Origin: Sva-07 sp031426215
Lineage (GTDB): Bacteria > Actinomycetota > Acidimicrobiia > Acidimicrobiales > Ilumatobacteraceae
DNA length: 64,000 bases
Assembly: GCA_031426215.1 (NCBI GenBank)
Contig: JANPKU010000021.1
Coordinates: 1-64,000 of the forward strand
Reading direction: 5' to 3'
The notes beneath the pieces were generated by a model, which worked only from the letters and a program-made list of their open reading frames with translations, did not search any database and was not told where the DNA came from. Shown here one piece after another: positions 50,339 through 59,147 of this stretch. Each line of letters begins with the position of its first letter. Position 1 is the first letter of the stretch. The position numbers and the translations under genes are program-made.

Positions 50339-52846
50339 TCACCCACCGGTCGATCGTGTCGCTGCGAGTTCGGTGCGCATGCGGGTGGTCATCTCGATCA
50401 GCAGATCGACGTACACCGCACGCGAAAGCGACTCCAACGGAGCCGCGTCGGGGTGCACACCATCGCTTCGCAGGTCCCCGTGTCGTTGCTCTGCGGCCTC
50501 GAGGACGCCGCGGTACGGGAACACGGCGATCTGCGTCGACCTGCGGTCCCATTGCTCGATCTGGGCGTTGAGCGCGTCGAGGCGCCCCGGGTCGGTCATC
50601 TCGCTCGTAGCGAACTGTCCTGGCCGAATCGCGGGAACGTCAGCCACCAGGAGCGGAATGCCATTGGCGATCGCCGCAACCTCGTCGAGGGTGCGATCTC
50701 GGGCAGCCACGAAGGTGGGATCAACTGCAATGTGGCCCGCGGGATCACCGGGAAAGCGGTGCTCGGTCAGCTCGGTGGGCCCGGACACGATCAGCACGGC
50801 ATCCGGCGCGAACGACGTCAGGACCGGTCCGAGGCGTTGTTCGTACGGTACGCAATCGTGGTCGGTCCACTCGTCGCCACGAGACGGCCTCGTGGCCTCG
50901 ACGGGAGCGAGCGGGCAACCGTTGGCCCCGGCCCAGAGCACCTCCACGCGTCCGTCGCCGCCGTCATTGAGTCCCATGGCCAGACTCAGTGACGTCGAAT
51001 CGCCGATGACCAGCACACGCAGAGGAGAGCCCTCCGACGTGTTCTCGGCGCTCCCGGCCCGGTCGGTGCGAGCGCTCTTGCCGATTGCGGACGACAGTTC
51101 GGTGCCCGTGCGTATGACGTGGCCCGTGATCGCTCCGCCGATGGCGAGGTGCACGAGCTGATCGTCGAAGGCGCCGTAGCGCTGCCCGGCCGAGTACAGC
51201 ATCACCTGCGCTCCGGCTGCGATCGCCGAGTCGATGGCGGATCGGATTGCCGCCGAGGACTCGATCTGGGACGCTGCGAACGCAGCCAGCTGCTCGCGCG
51301 ACTCGGTAGCGCCGCTTCGGGGAGCGATCTCGGCATCTTCGGCCACTCCCGTGGCGACCACGAGGAGATCGATTCGCCCAGCTCCTGCGCCTGTACTGGA
51401 CGTCAGCGAGCGAAATCGGTCGACGAGCGCTTCGCACCCGGGAAGGCTCATGGCCGACAGGGGACACTGCGGCCGGATGTCGTCGATCACCTCGATGAGT
51501 TGGTCGTCGCTCGTCATCACCGTCGAACGAACCGCCTCGACGGCAGACGACTCGCTTCCGATCACGGCGACCCGGAACGGGTCCGGCACGCCCGTCGGCC
51601 CGGCGTCGATCGCCGACGACGTCGGTGCAGCCGACCCTTCCTGAACCTCCGGCAGCCGATCCAGCGTTCGGAAGTCGACGACTCCGGCATCACCGAACTC
51701 GAGCAACTGCTCCGTTCGCGTGAAGTTGGGTGGGGGCACCAGCACCGTTGCGACGATCACAGCGACCGCCCCGACACCGGTCGCGCGGGCGAATCCGGGC
51801 GCCGTGGCGTACCAGCGCCCTTGTCGCACCGGTTGCTCCAGCAGACTGCTCGATGCGACCGCCACTGCGCCGGTCACCACACACCGCAGTGCGAACAGGG
51901 CAACCGGGCCGAGACCAGTGCGTTCGGCATCGAGCAGGAGGAAGATCGGCCAGTGCGCAAGGTAGATGCCGTAGCTCAACCGGCCGATCGTCACGAGGGG
52001 CTGGACGTCGAGGAGCCGGTTCGGGAACTGCTCGGAGACCACAGCCGCGATGAGCACTGCCGACAGCACCGCCACCGCCACCAGGCCACCTCGGTAGATC
52101 CACTCCTGGTCGATCGAGGCCAGTGCAACCAACGCGACGAAGGCGGCACCGGCGAACGCTCCTGGCACCCAGCCGAACCGACGCCACATCCGATCGCCGA
52201 CGGCGCGACCGCCACGACGCACGAACAGCGCGAGAGCCACGCCGACGAGGAGTTCGGCGGCCCGGGTATGGGTTGCGTTGTACACGAGGTCGCGATCGGA
52301 GGTGAGCAGCGTTGCGGCGATCGACGCCGACAACAACGCCCCGATCACCCAGGCCAACGTCCCACGGCCACGACGAAGCGCCACGATCACGACCACCGGA
52401 AGCACCAGGTAGATCTGCTCTTCGATCGCAAGCGACCAGAAGTGAGCAACCGGACTCGGCGCGTCGACGAAGAGATCCGCATAGTTCGTCGCAGCGAACG
52501 CGAACCGCCAGTTGGCAACGTTCGCCAACGACGCGATCAGATCGCCCGGTAGCTGGGCACGCTGGCCGGCGCTCCACCACACGCCGGCCAGTGCCACCAA
52601 CAGCAGGCACAGATACGCCGCCGGCAGCAGACGACGGGCCCGGCGAACGTAGAAATGACGCAACGAGATCGTGTCGTTCGCTTCGACCTCGGCGAGCAAC
52701 AACGACGTGATCAAGAAGCCCGACAGCGTGAAGAACAGCGACACGCCGAGAAACCCACCGCCGGCTCCGGGCACCTGAGCGTGGAACAGCACCACCACGA
52801 GCACGGCCACGCCCCGCAGACCGTCCAACCCCCCGCTGTGTTTCAC
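50339..52846 (-). CDS. OafA-type membrane acyltransferase with two C-terminal SGNH modules
   Basis: Surface-polymer O-acyltransferase (835 aa). Residues 1-370 form the acyltransferase-3 domain with about ten helices, beginning LDGLRGVAVLVVVLFHAQVPG with the catalytic His and containing HFWSLAIEEQIYLVLPV. The extracytoplasmic part has two SGNH-like segments. The first (about 410-585) starts VAVIGSESS and lacks the GDS nucleophile. The second (about 610-825) has VLVIGDSTSLS and the distal SDGVHPD. Both contain matching CPL...C and hydrophobic D-x-L-x-V-x-x-G elements, so a duplication with one inactive copy is likely. It probably O-acetylates peptidoglycan or a glycan. Confidence 0.9.
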   Translation of the reverse strand: MKHSGGLDGLRGVAVLVVVLFHAQVPGAGGGFLGVSLFFTLSGFLITSLLLAEVEANDTISLRHFYVRRARRLLPAAYLCLLLVALAGVWWSAGQRAQLPGDLIASLANVANWRFAFAATNYADLFVDAPSPVAHFWSLAIEEQIYLVLPVVVIVALRRGRGTLAWVIGALLSASIAATLLTSDRDLVYNATHTRAAELLVGVALALFVRRGGRAVGDRMWRRFGWVPGAFAGAAFVALVALASIDQEWIYRGGLVAVAVLSAVLIAAVVSEQFPNRLLDVQPLVTIGRLSYGIYLAHWPIFLLLDAERTGLGPVALFALRCVVTGAVAVASSSLLEQPVRQGRWYATAPGFARATGVGAVAVIVATVLVPPPNFTRTEQLLEFGDAGVVDFRTLDRLPEVQEGSAAPTSSAIDAGPTGVPDPFRVAVIGSESSAVEAVRSTVMTSDDQLIEVIDDIRPQCPLSAMSLPGCEALVDRFRSLTSSTGAGAGRIDLLVVATGVAEDAEIAPRSGATESREQLAAFAASQIESSAAIRSAIDSAIAAGAQVMLYSAGQRYGAFDDQLVHLAIGGAITGHVIRTGTELSSAIGKSARTDRAGSAENTSEGSPLRVLVIGDSTSLSLAMGLNDGGDGRVEVLWAGANGCPLAPVEATRPSRGDEWTDHDCVPYEQRLGPVLTSFAPDAVLIVSGPTELTEHRFPGDPAGHIAVDPTFVAARDRTLDEVAAIANGIPLLVADVPAIRPGQFATSEMTDPGRLDALNAQIEQWDRRSTQIAVFPYRGVLEAAEQRHGDLRSDGVHPDAAPLESLSRAVYVDLLIEMTTRMRTELAATRSTGG

Positions 52847-52854
52847 CCGGACGA

Positions 52855-52860
52855 AAGATA
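52855..52860 (-). promoter_or_regulatory. -10 box of the acyltransferase gene (leaderless type)
   Basis: TATCTT ends 8 bases before the GTG at 52846. Confidence 0.55.
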
Positions 52861-52928
52861 CACATCACAGCACCGCCCGAACGTGCCGGTTCGTCTCAGC
52901 GGTCGTCGCGCGCGACAATGGCGCTCCG

Positions 52929-55070
52929 ATGAACATGCCGAAGTGGTGGAACCAGCGGCGATTCGGCATCTTCGTCCACTCGAGCCTGGCGACGGTGCCG
53001 GCCTGGGCACCGATCGGTGAGTACTCCGAGTGGTACCGCAGCCATCTCGGCGAGGACGTGGCCGACGCGCTGCTCCACCCACGTCCGATGGTCGAAGTGC
53101 TAGCGCATCATCGCGACCGGTGGGGCCACATCGAGCACTACGACGACTTCATCTCTCTGCTCGGCTACGACCGCTTCGACCCCGAGGACTGGGCACGGCT
53201 CATCGCCGATGCGGGAGCCGGCTACAGCGTGTTCGTGGCAAAGCACCATGACGGATGGTCGTGGTGGGACGCACCGAACACCGACCGGACGATGTTGAAC
53301 GGCGGTCCTCGTCGCAACGTGATGGCCGAGTTCGCCGCCGCATGCGAACGAAACGACATCGTGTTCGGCACCTACTACTCGCTGCTCGATTGGGGCGACG
53401 GGCGCTTCCCCGAGCCGTCCTACGTCAGCGAGGTGTTGCACCCGCACGTGATCGACCTCGTCGAGCGGTACGGCTCGAGCGTGTTGTGTGGTGACGGACA
53501 CTGGGGACATGGCCCGGAACTCTGGCGCACGCGCGAACTGCTCGAGCAGATCTGGGCGATCGATCCCGACGTGGTGGTGAACGATCGTTGGTGGGCTTCG
53601 GCCGATGACGTCCCGGCCGGGAGTCCGCCGCTGGTGCGCACGTTCGAGTACGAGGCGCCCGACGAGATCATCGACGAACCATGGGAGCTGTGCCGCGGAA
53701 TCGGGTCGAGCTTCGGACACAACCGCGCCGAACGCATCGAACACCATTTGTCGGGTTTCGACATCGTGGCGCTGCTGACGGACGTCATCGCCAAGGGCGG
53801 CCATCTGCTGCTCAACGTCGGGCCGGCGGCCGACGGCACGATTCCCGAGCTGCAACGTGGTCCCCTCGAGTCAGCCGGGCGGTGGATCCGGGAGCACCAA
53901 CGGCTGATCGACGAGTCGACACCGTGGCACACCTGGGGCGACGACGATGTCAAGTACGTGCAGCTCGACGGCTCCGTGCACGCCGTCGACCTCGCAGGTC
54001 GCGGTCGCTTCGCGGCGATCACCCCCGACCGCTACCGAGTGACGGTGGTGGAACGCGATGGGTCGCAGGTCGCCTTCCATCAGAGCGACGACGGCGTGCG
54101 TGTCGCCGGTGAGCGCTCGGCGCGTCGGGCGAACGCTGCACGAGTCGATGACATCTCGGTGTACCGGCTCGAACTCACTGCAGTGGATCGCCCTGTCGAG
54201 CTGTTCGAACCGCAACCGCGACGACCGATTCAACTCGCACCATTGCTGCGAGACGCTCACCCTGGTGACATCGTGCAACTCGGCGACGGCACCTACATCG
54301 GCCCGGTCACGGTGCCGGCGGGCGTGATCGTGCGCGGTCTCGGAGCGTCACGTACGACGATCGACGGCGGCGGCTCCACGGCCGTCGTCCTCGAACGGAA
54401 CGCCCGCCTCGAACATCTCCGAGTCGGCGGCGGACCGTCTCGTCTGGCCTGGTTCCCGTGCCCGGTCGTCGAGGTTCTCGGCCCGTACGCCACGCTGCTC
54501 GGGTGCCGTCTCGACGGCCACGCCGTGGTGAGTGCCGACGACGTGATCATCCGAGCGACCGCGGCGGTCGGTGTCATCGCCAACGGCGCCGACCGCCTCA
54601 CGGTGTCGCGGAGCCAGTTCCGAGGAATGCGATGGGATGTCGGTGTGCACCTGATCGGCGGCAGCGGGCACGAGGTCGATTCGTGCGAGTTCCACGACCA
54701 TCTGTGTGGCATACGGGCGAGCGAGACGACCGGCACGATCGTGCGGGGCAACAACGTGTCCGCACGATGGTGGGGCATCCACCTCGAGCAAACCGAGGGC
54801 GCCCACGTGTACGGCAACTTCGTCGATCACACGATGCGGGGCATCGACGTCGACGGCGGCACCCAGGCGGTCGTCGACGGCAATGCGGTGTGTGACGGTG
54901 ACAGCGGTTGCATCGTCGAGTGGGGGGCGTCGGACTGTCAGGTCAGCGGCAACCGTTGGGAGCGCTGCCGCATCGGCGTGCTGTCGTGGGACGTGACCGA
55001 CCTCCACGCCCACGACAACGAGGCCATCGACCTCCACGAACCCGAAGCCACCCACACCACCGGGCCGTGA
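52929..55070 (+). CDS. GH29 alpha-L-fucosidase-like domain fused to a right-handed beta-helix
   Basis: 713-aa fusion. Residues 1-420 are GH29-like: WWNQRRFGIFVHSSLATVPAW, GYSVFVAKHHDGWSWWDAP, GTYYSLLDWG, candidate nucleophile Asp in SSVLCGDGHWGH, VVVNDRWW and GGHLLLNVGPAADGTIPE. From about 430 the protein becomes a pectate-lyase-like parallel beta-helix (GDIVQLGDGTYIGPVTVPAG, then repeating short turns such as VRGNNVSARWWGIHLEQTEGAHVYGNFVDHTMRGI; NosD/PbH1 style). No signal peptide, so it is intracellular or exported by another route. A GACAAT box lies 9 bases upstream. The substrate may be a fucosylated polysaccharide, for example algal. Confidence 0.85.
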   Translation: MNMPKWWNQRRFGIFVHSSLATVPAWAPIGEYSEWYRSHLGEDVADALLHPRPMVEVLAHHRDRWGHIEHYDDFISLLGYDRFDPEDWARLIADAGAGYSVFVAKHHDGWSWWDAPNTDRTMLNGGPRRNVMAEFAAACERNDIVFGTYYSLLDWGDGRFPEPSYVSEVLHPHVIDLVERYGSSVLCGDGHWGHGPELWRTRELLEQIWAIDPDVVVNDRWWASADDVPAGSPPLVRTFEYEAPDEIIDEPWELCRGIGSSFGHNRAERIEHHLSGFDIVALLTDVIAKGGHLLLNVGPAADGTIPELQRGPLESAGRWIREHQRLIDESTPWHTWGDDDVKYVQLDGSVHAVDLAGRGRFAAITPDRYRVTVVERDGSQVAFHQSDDGVRVAGERSARRANAARVDDISVYRLELTAVDRPVELFEPQPRRPIQLAPLLRDAHPGDIVQLGDGTYIGPVTVPAGVIVRGLGASRTTIDGGGSTAVVLERNARLEHLRVGGGPSRLAWFPCPVVEVLGPYATLLGCRLDGHAVVSADDVIIRATAAVGVIANGADRLTVSRSQFRGMRWDVGVHLIGGSGHEVDSCEFHDHLCGIRASETTGTIVRGNNVSARWWGIHLEQTEGAHVYGNFVDHTMRGIDVDGGTQAVVDGNAVCDGDSGCIVEWGASDCQVSGNRWERCRIGVLSWDVTDLHAHDNEAIDLHEPEATHTTGP

Positions 55071-55073
55071 CGC

Positions 55074-55104
55074 ATCTCGATCGGGGTCTGACCCCAATCG
55101 AGAT
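55074..55104. repeat. REP-like palindrome, copy 3
   Basis: Same 31-bp element as those flanking the RAYT gene, differing by one base (C for T at arm position 9), with centre T. It lies 3 bases after the GH29 gene stop and directly touches the typA stop codon. Confidence 0.92.
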
Positions 55105-57045
55105 TCAGGCGGACTGGCTGCGGCGCTTGGCTTCGCGGGCGCGGTTGGTCGGGTCGAGGTCGGCCTTGCGCAGCCGGATGTTCTGCGGGGTGACCTCGAC
55201 GGACTCGTCGTCGGCGATGAACTCGAGCGCACCCTCCAACGACAGCACGCGATGCGGTGTGAGCTTGACCGTTTCGTCGGCCGACGCAGCACGCACGTTG
55301 GTCATCTTCTTCTCACGACAGATGTTGACGTCCATGTCGCCGGCGCGTGAGTTCTCGCCGACGATCATGCCGCAGTAGACCTCCGCGCCGGGGCCGACCA
55401 TCATCGAGGCCCGGTCCTGGAGGTTCATCATGGCGTAGGTGGTCGCCGGACCCGTGCGGTCGGCGACGAGCACGCCGGTCTGACGCGAGCGGATCTCGCC
55501 GGCCCACGGTTCGTAGCCCTCGAAGGTGTGGCTGATCACGCCGGTGCCGCGGGTCTCGGTGAGGAACTCGGTACGGAAACCGATGAGCCCACGCGCCGGC
55601 ACGAGGTAGTCGAGGCGAACCCAGCCCGAACCACCCATGTTCTGCATCCGCCCTTTGCGGGTGGCGAGCAGCTGGGTGACGGCGCCGAGGTGATCGTTGG
55701 GGACGTCGATCGTGACCCGCTCGACGGGTTCGTGGACCTTGCCATCGATCTCGTGGGTGAGCACCACCGGCTTGCCGACGTTGAGCTCGAAACCTTCGCG
55801 GCGCATCTGTTCGACGAGGATCGCCAGCTGCAGCTCACCACGGGCTTGTACTTCCCAGGCGTCGGGTCGCTCGGTGGGGAGCACGCGGATCGACACGTTG
55901 CCGACCAGCTCGGCGTCGAGACGGTTCTTGACGAGGCGGGCGGTCAGCTTCTTGCCCTCGCGGCCGGCGAGCGGTGACGTGTTGATGCCGATCGTCATCG
56001 ACAGCGCCGGCTCGTCGACGGTGATCACGGGCAGCGCGACCGGGTTCTCGGGATCGGCCAGTGTCTCGCCGATGTAGATCTCCTCGATACCGGCGACCGC
56101 GACGAGGTCGCCTTGACGGGCTCCGTCGACGGGGACGCGGGTGAGATGCTCGGTGAGGAACAGCTCGGCGATCTTCGCCCGTGCAATCGTGCCGTCTCGC
56201 TTGCACCAGGCAACGGACTGGCCCTTCTTGATCTCGCCTTCCATGATGCGCAGGAGTGCGAGTCGGCCGAGATATGGCGAGGCGTCGAGGTTGGTCACCC
56301 ATGCCTGCAACGGTGCGCCCTCGTGGTAGGTCGGCGAGGGGATGTGCTCGAGCAGGACCTCGACGAAATCGTGCAATGTCTTCTTCTCGACCGTGCCGGC
56401 GATGATGCCGTGTGCTTCGTCGAGGTCGAGCGTCGCCCAACCCTCGCGACCCGAGCAGTACACGATCGGGAACTCGACCTGATGCTCCTTGGCGTCGAGA
56501 TCGAAGAACAGTTCGTATACCTCGTCGATCACCTCGAGGGTGCGGGCGTCGGCGCGGTCGACCTTGTTGATCACGAGGATCACGGGCAGGTTGCGAGCGA
56601 GCGCCTTACGCAGCACGAACCGGGTCTGCGGCAGCGGACCCTCGGCAGCGTCGACGAGCAGGACGATGCCGTCGACCATGGTGAGCGCTCGTTCGACCTC
56701 ACCACCGAAGTCGGCGTGGCCGGGCGTGTCGACGATGTTCAGTGTGATGTCGTCGCCGTTGCGCTCGTCGTGCCAGACGAGCGAGGTGTTCTTGGCGAGG
56801 ATCGTGATGCCCTTCTCGCGTTCGAGGTCGCCGGAGTCCATGACGCGTTCGGCGACTTCTTCGTTCGAGCGAAACGCACCGGACTGGTGCAGCATGGCGT
56901 CGACGAGGGTGGTCTTGCCGTGATCGACGTGCGCGACGATCGCCAGATTGCGGATGTCGGTGCGGCGACGGATGGTTGCCGGGTCGGCGACATCGGTGTC
57001 GACGCCGGTCGGGTCCTCGAGAAGGGTCTGGTCGTGGGGGGACAC
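55105..57045 (-). CDS. typA: ribosome-associated GTPase TypA/BipA
   Basis: Translational GTPase (646 aa) involved in 50S assembly and stress adaptation. G domain: AIVAHVDHGKTTLVDAML (G1), KGITILAK (G2), DTPGHADFGGEVER (G3), NKVDRADAR (G4) and CSGREGWA (G5). Domains II and III precede the BipA-specific C-terminal domain (GLIGFRTEFLTETRGTGVISHTFEGY). The GTG lies 8 bases from TAGCGT (leaderless). A REP palindrome marks its 3' end. Confidence 0.96.
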   Translation of the reverse strand: MSPHDQTLLEDPTGVDTDVADPATIRRRTDIRNLAIVAHVDHGKTTLVDAMLHQSGAFRSNEEVAERVMDSGDLEREKGITILAKNTSLVWHDERNGDDITLNIVDTPGHADFGGEVERALTMVDGIVLLVDAAEGPLPQTRFVLRKALARNLPVILVINKVDRADARTLEVIDEVYELFFDLDAKEHQVEFPIVYCSGREGWATLDLDEAHGIIAGTVEKKTLHDFVEVLLEHIPSPTYHEGAPLQAWVTNLDASPYLGRLALLRIMEGEIKKGQSVAWCKRDGTIARAKIAELFLTEHLTRVPVDGARQGDLVAVAGIEEIYIGETLADPENPVALPVITVDEPALSMTIGINTSPLAGREGKKLTARLVKNRLDAELVGNVSIRVLPTERPDAWEVQARGELQLAILVEQMRREGFELNVGKPVVLTHEIDGKVHEPVERVTIDVPNDHLGAVTQLLATRKGRMQNMGGSGWVRLDYLVPARGLIGFRTEFLTETRGTGVISHTFEGYEPWAGEIRSRQTGVLVADRTGPATTYAMMNLQDRASMMVGPGAEVYCGMIVGENSRAGDMDVNICREKKMTNVRAASADETVKLTPHRVLSLEGALEFIADDESVEVTPQNIRLRKADLDPTNRAREAKRRSQSA

Positions 57046-57053
57046 GACAAACC

Positions 57054-57059
57054 ACGCTA
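57054..57059 (-). promoter_or_regulatory. -10 box of typA (leaderless type)
   Basis: TAGCGT ends 8 bases before the GTG at 57045. The same hexamer and 8-base spacing occur at rimO. Confidence 0.6.
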
Positions 57060-57085
57060 TCGCCGGTTCGCGAGCGAGCGGAGTG

Positions 57086-58354
57086 TCACAGCCGGCTGTA
57101 ACGCTCGACTTCCACTGAGAAGTTGTCGCGGTCGGCCTCGGAAATCGTGGGCACGGTCGACTCGAGCGCAGCGATCAGGTCGTCGTTGGTGATCGTGGCA
57201 GTGGTGTCGCCTTGGCGAACCGATCGGAAGACACCCGCCGCAGCCTGTTGGATGGCGCTGGCGATGTCGGCCGGGGTCAGACCTTCGGTGTGTTCGACGA
57301 TCGCATCCGGATCGGCTGCCGAGGCCGGAATCGCTCCCAGCATGTCGGCCAGCAAGATGCGCCGCGTGTCGGCGTCCGGCGGTCCGATCGGGATCACCAG
57401 GTCGAAACGTCCGGGGCGAACCACGGCAGGGTCCAGCGCCGCGATCGAGTTGGTGGCACAGACCAGCAGCCGGCCGGGCGCCTCGCGGACCCGTACGATC
57501 GCCTTGAGCAACTCGTTCACCACCGCTTGGGTTTCCGGTCGGGCGGCGCGTGAACTGGCGATGTCGTCGACTTCGTCGATGAACACCACGACGTGCTCGA
57601 GCGCCAGCAGGTCCTCGAACGCCCGGTGCAGTTCGTCGGCCATCATCGACGCCCCGTTGGCACCGAGTTTCGACGGGAGCAACTCCACGAACGGCCAGCC
57701 CAGACGACCGGCGATTGCCTTGGCGAACGACGTCTTGCCGGTTCCGGGCGGGCCGAACAAGAGCATCGCAGACGGCGCGAGGACTCCGAAATGGCTTGCC
57801 AGCTCCGACTCGATCAACGGGGCCAGCAGACGTTGTTCGACGATGTCGCGCTGCATCGTGAGGCCCGAGAACGAGTTCCAGCGTGATGGAGCGATCAGTT
57901 CGCCGCTCCATCGCTCGAGAATCGAGAAGGCGGTCGGGCGCATCGGCTCGTCCTTCTCATAGAGCGCCAGGTTGGGGGTGACGTGGAATCCACGGTTGAC
58001 CAACGCGGTCGCGCCGACCTGGTTCTCGGTGAGGAGCGCGACGATGCGGCGACAGCCTTCTTTCAAGAACACTGCCTCGGCGCGTTCGAGCAGTGCTGAT
58101 CCGATGCCGTGCTTGCGCCACTCCGGTGCGATCGCAATGGCCACGATGCGTCCGATGTCGCCTTCTACTCGGCCCACGAGCACGGCGACGACCGAGTCGC
58201 CGACACACGCCACGACGTTGGTGGTGGGTGTGCTGAGGTCGGCGACCAGCTCGCTGAGCGAAACGTGAGCGTCCGCGTCGCTCCCCGCACGTTCGAGCAG
58301 GCGAACGATCGCCGGCGTGTCGTCGACCTCGGAGAGTCGGATCGCCCAAGCCAT
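57086..58354 (-). CDS. GNAT acetyltransferase fused to a Cdc48/ClpX-like AAA+ ATPase
   Basis: 422-aa two-domain fusion. Residues 1-140 are a GNAT fold with the acetyl-CoA motif EWRKHGIGSALL (78-89) and NQVGATALVNRGF. Residues 145-400 are a single AAA+ module: Walker A LLFGPPGTGKTSFAKAIAG (K207), Walker B VVFIDEVDD, the second-region SRAARPETQAVVNELL, arginine finger/sensor VVRPGRFDLVIPIGPPD, and sensor-2 helix LTPADIASAIQQAAAG. Sequence is closest in style to classic AAA (proteasomal/Cdc48) ATPases. ATG at 58354, 6 bases from TACTGT, fixes a leaderless start. Function unknown: the ATPase may remodel proteins that the GNAT half modifies. Confidence 0.85.
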   Translation of the reverse strand: MAWAIRLSEVDDTPAIVRLLERAGSDADAHVSLSELVADLSTPTTNVVACVGDSVVAVLVGRVEGDIGRIVAIAIAPEWRKHGIGSALLERAEAVFLKEGCRRIVALLTENQVGATALVNRGFHVTPNLALYEKDEPMRPTAFSILERWSGELIAPSRWNSFSGLTMQRDIVEQRLLAPLIESELASHFGVLAPSAMLLFGPPGTGKTSFAKAIAGRLGWPFVELLPSKLGANGASMMADELHRAFEDLLALEHVVVFIDEVDDIASSRAARPETQAVVNELLKAIVRVREAPGRLLVCATNSIAALDPAVVRPGRFDLVIPIGPPDADTRRILLADMLGAIPASAADPDAIVEHTEGLTPADIASAIQQAAAGVFRSVRQGDTTATITNDDLIAALESTVPTISEADRDNFSVEVERYSRL

Positions 58355-58360
58355 CCTCGG

Positions 58361-58366
58361 ACAGTA
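58361..58366 (-). promoter_or_regulatory. -10 box of the GNAT-AAA+ gene (leaderless type)
   Basis: TACTGT ends 6 bases before the ATG at 58354. Confidence 0.55.
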
Positions 58367-58481
58367 GGAGCGATCGGAAACGCGATCTTGTCGTGCTCCG
58401 GGAAAGGTCACTCGAACGCAGCCCAGGTTTCCCGGTCGAGCCCGCAGGGTACTCACGTGCCCGACGATCGAAAGGGACGAG

Positions 58482-59132
58482 ATGACCGAAGTCAACCGCA
58501 CCGACACGACGGGCGGGCCGACGCCCGGCTCACCCATGACGCTGGCCGCGTGGGCTCGCAGTCACGCCCCCCATCTCAGTGAGGTGTCGAACTCGAATCC
58601 GGCCGCCACGCTCGGCCGCCACAACCTGGTCGCGATCACGGGCGACATCGAGGCAGCTCGGGTCGTCGCACTCGACTTCGAGCGGACCTCCGCAGATGAC
58701 GCCGACACCACGATGGTCGTCCTGGGTCATGCAGTGTCGCGGGAAGACACCGGTCAGGCCGATCCCGAGGGCGTCACCTCCCATGCAGCACGCAAGACCT
58801 TCCTCGGGGGAATCCCGGGCGCCGTCGTCTGCGCACTGATTCTCGGCGTCGGCGTGTGGCTGGTCACCGAGAGCGGCCCGGCGACCCTCGCAGCTGCGGT
58901 CGGCGGCACGATTTTCGGGTTCTCGGTGACGGCGGTCTGGAGCTTCGTGATCGGTACGGGCCAGAGTCCGGCCTATCAACAAGGGTTCATCGATCCGGAA
59001 GCTGCTGACGCAATCGTCGTGGCGATCACCGTCGATGATGCGGCGCTGGTCGACCAAGCGCGCCAAGCAGTCTCCGCCGATGACAGGGTTCGGTTGTTCG
59101 TGCTGAACGAGCGGGGCCAGCCGATCGATTGA
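58482..59132 (+). CDS. uncharacterised two-helix membrane protein with Gsp17M-like layout
   Basis: 216-aa protein. N-terminal soluble part (1-105) contains HNLVAITGDIEAARVVALDFE, which resembles the start of general-stress-protein-17M-like domains. Two adjacent Gly/Ala-rich helices follow (about 108-130 and 133-156, GAVVCALILGVGVWL and TLAAAVGGTIFGFSVTAVW). A soluble C-terminus (160-216) contains VVVAITVDDAALVDQARQAV, a ferredoxin-like beta-alpha pattern. This looks like a stress-type membrane sensor or scaffold, but I cannot name a family firmly. AAAGGGACGAG precedes the ATG. Divergent from the GNAT-AAA+ gene. Confidence 0.65.
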   Translation: MTEVNRTDTTGGPTPGSPMTLAAWARSHAPHLSEVSNSNPAATLGRHNLVAITGDIEAARVVALDFERTSADDADTTMVVLGHAVSREDTGQADPEGVTSHAARKTFLGGIPGAVVCALILGVGVWLVTESGPATLAAAVGGTIFGFSVTAVWSFVIGTGQSPAYQQGFIDPEAADAIVVAITVDDAALVDQARQAVSADDRVRLFVLNERGQPID

Positions 59133-59147
59133 CCCGCACCGTCTTCG

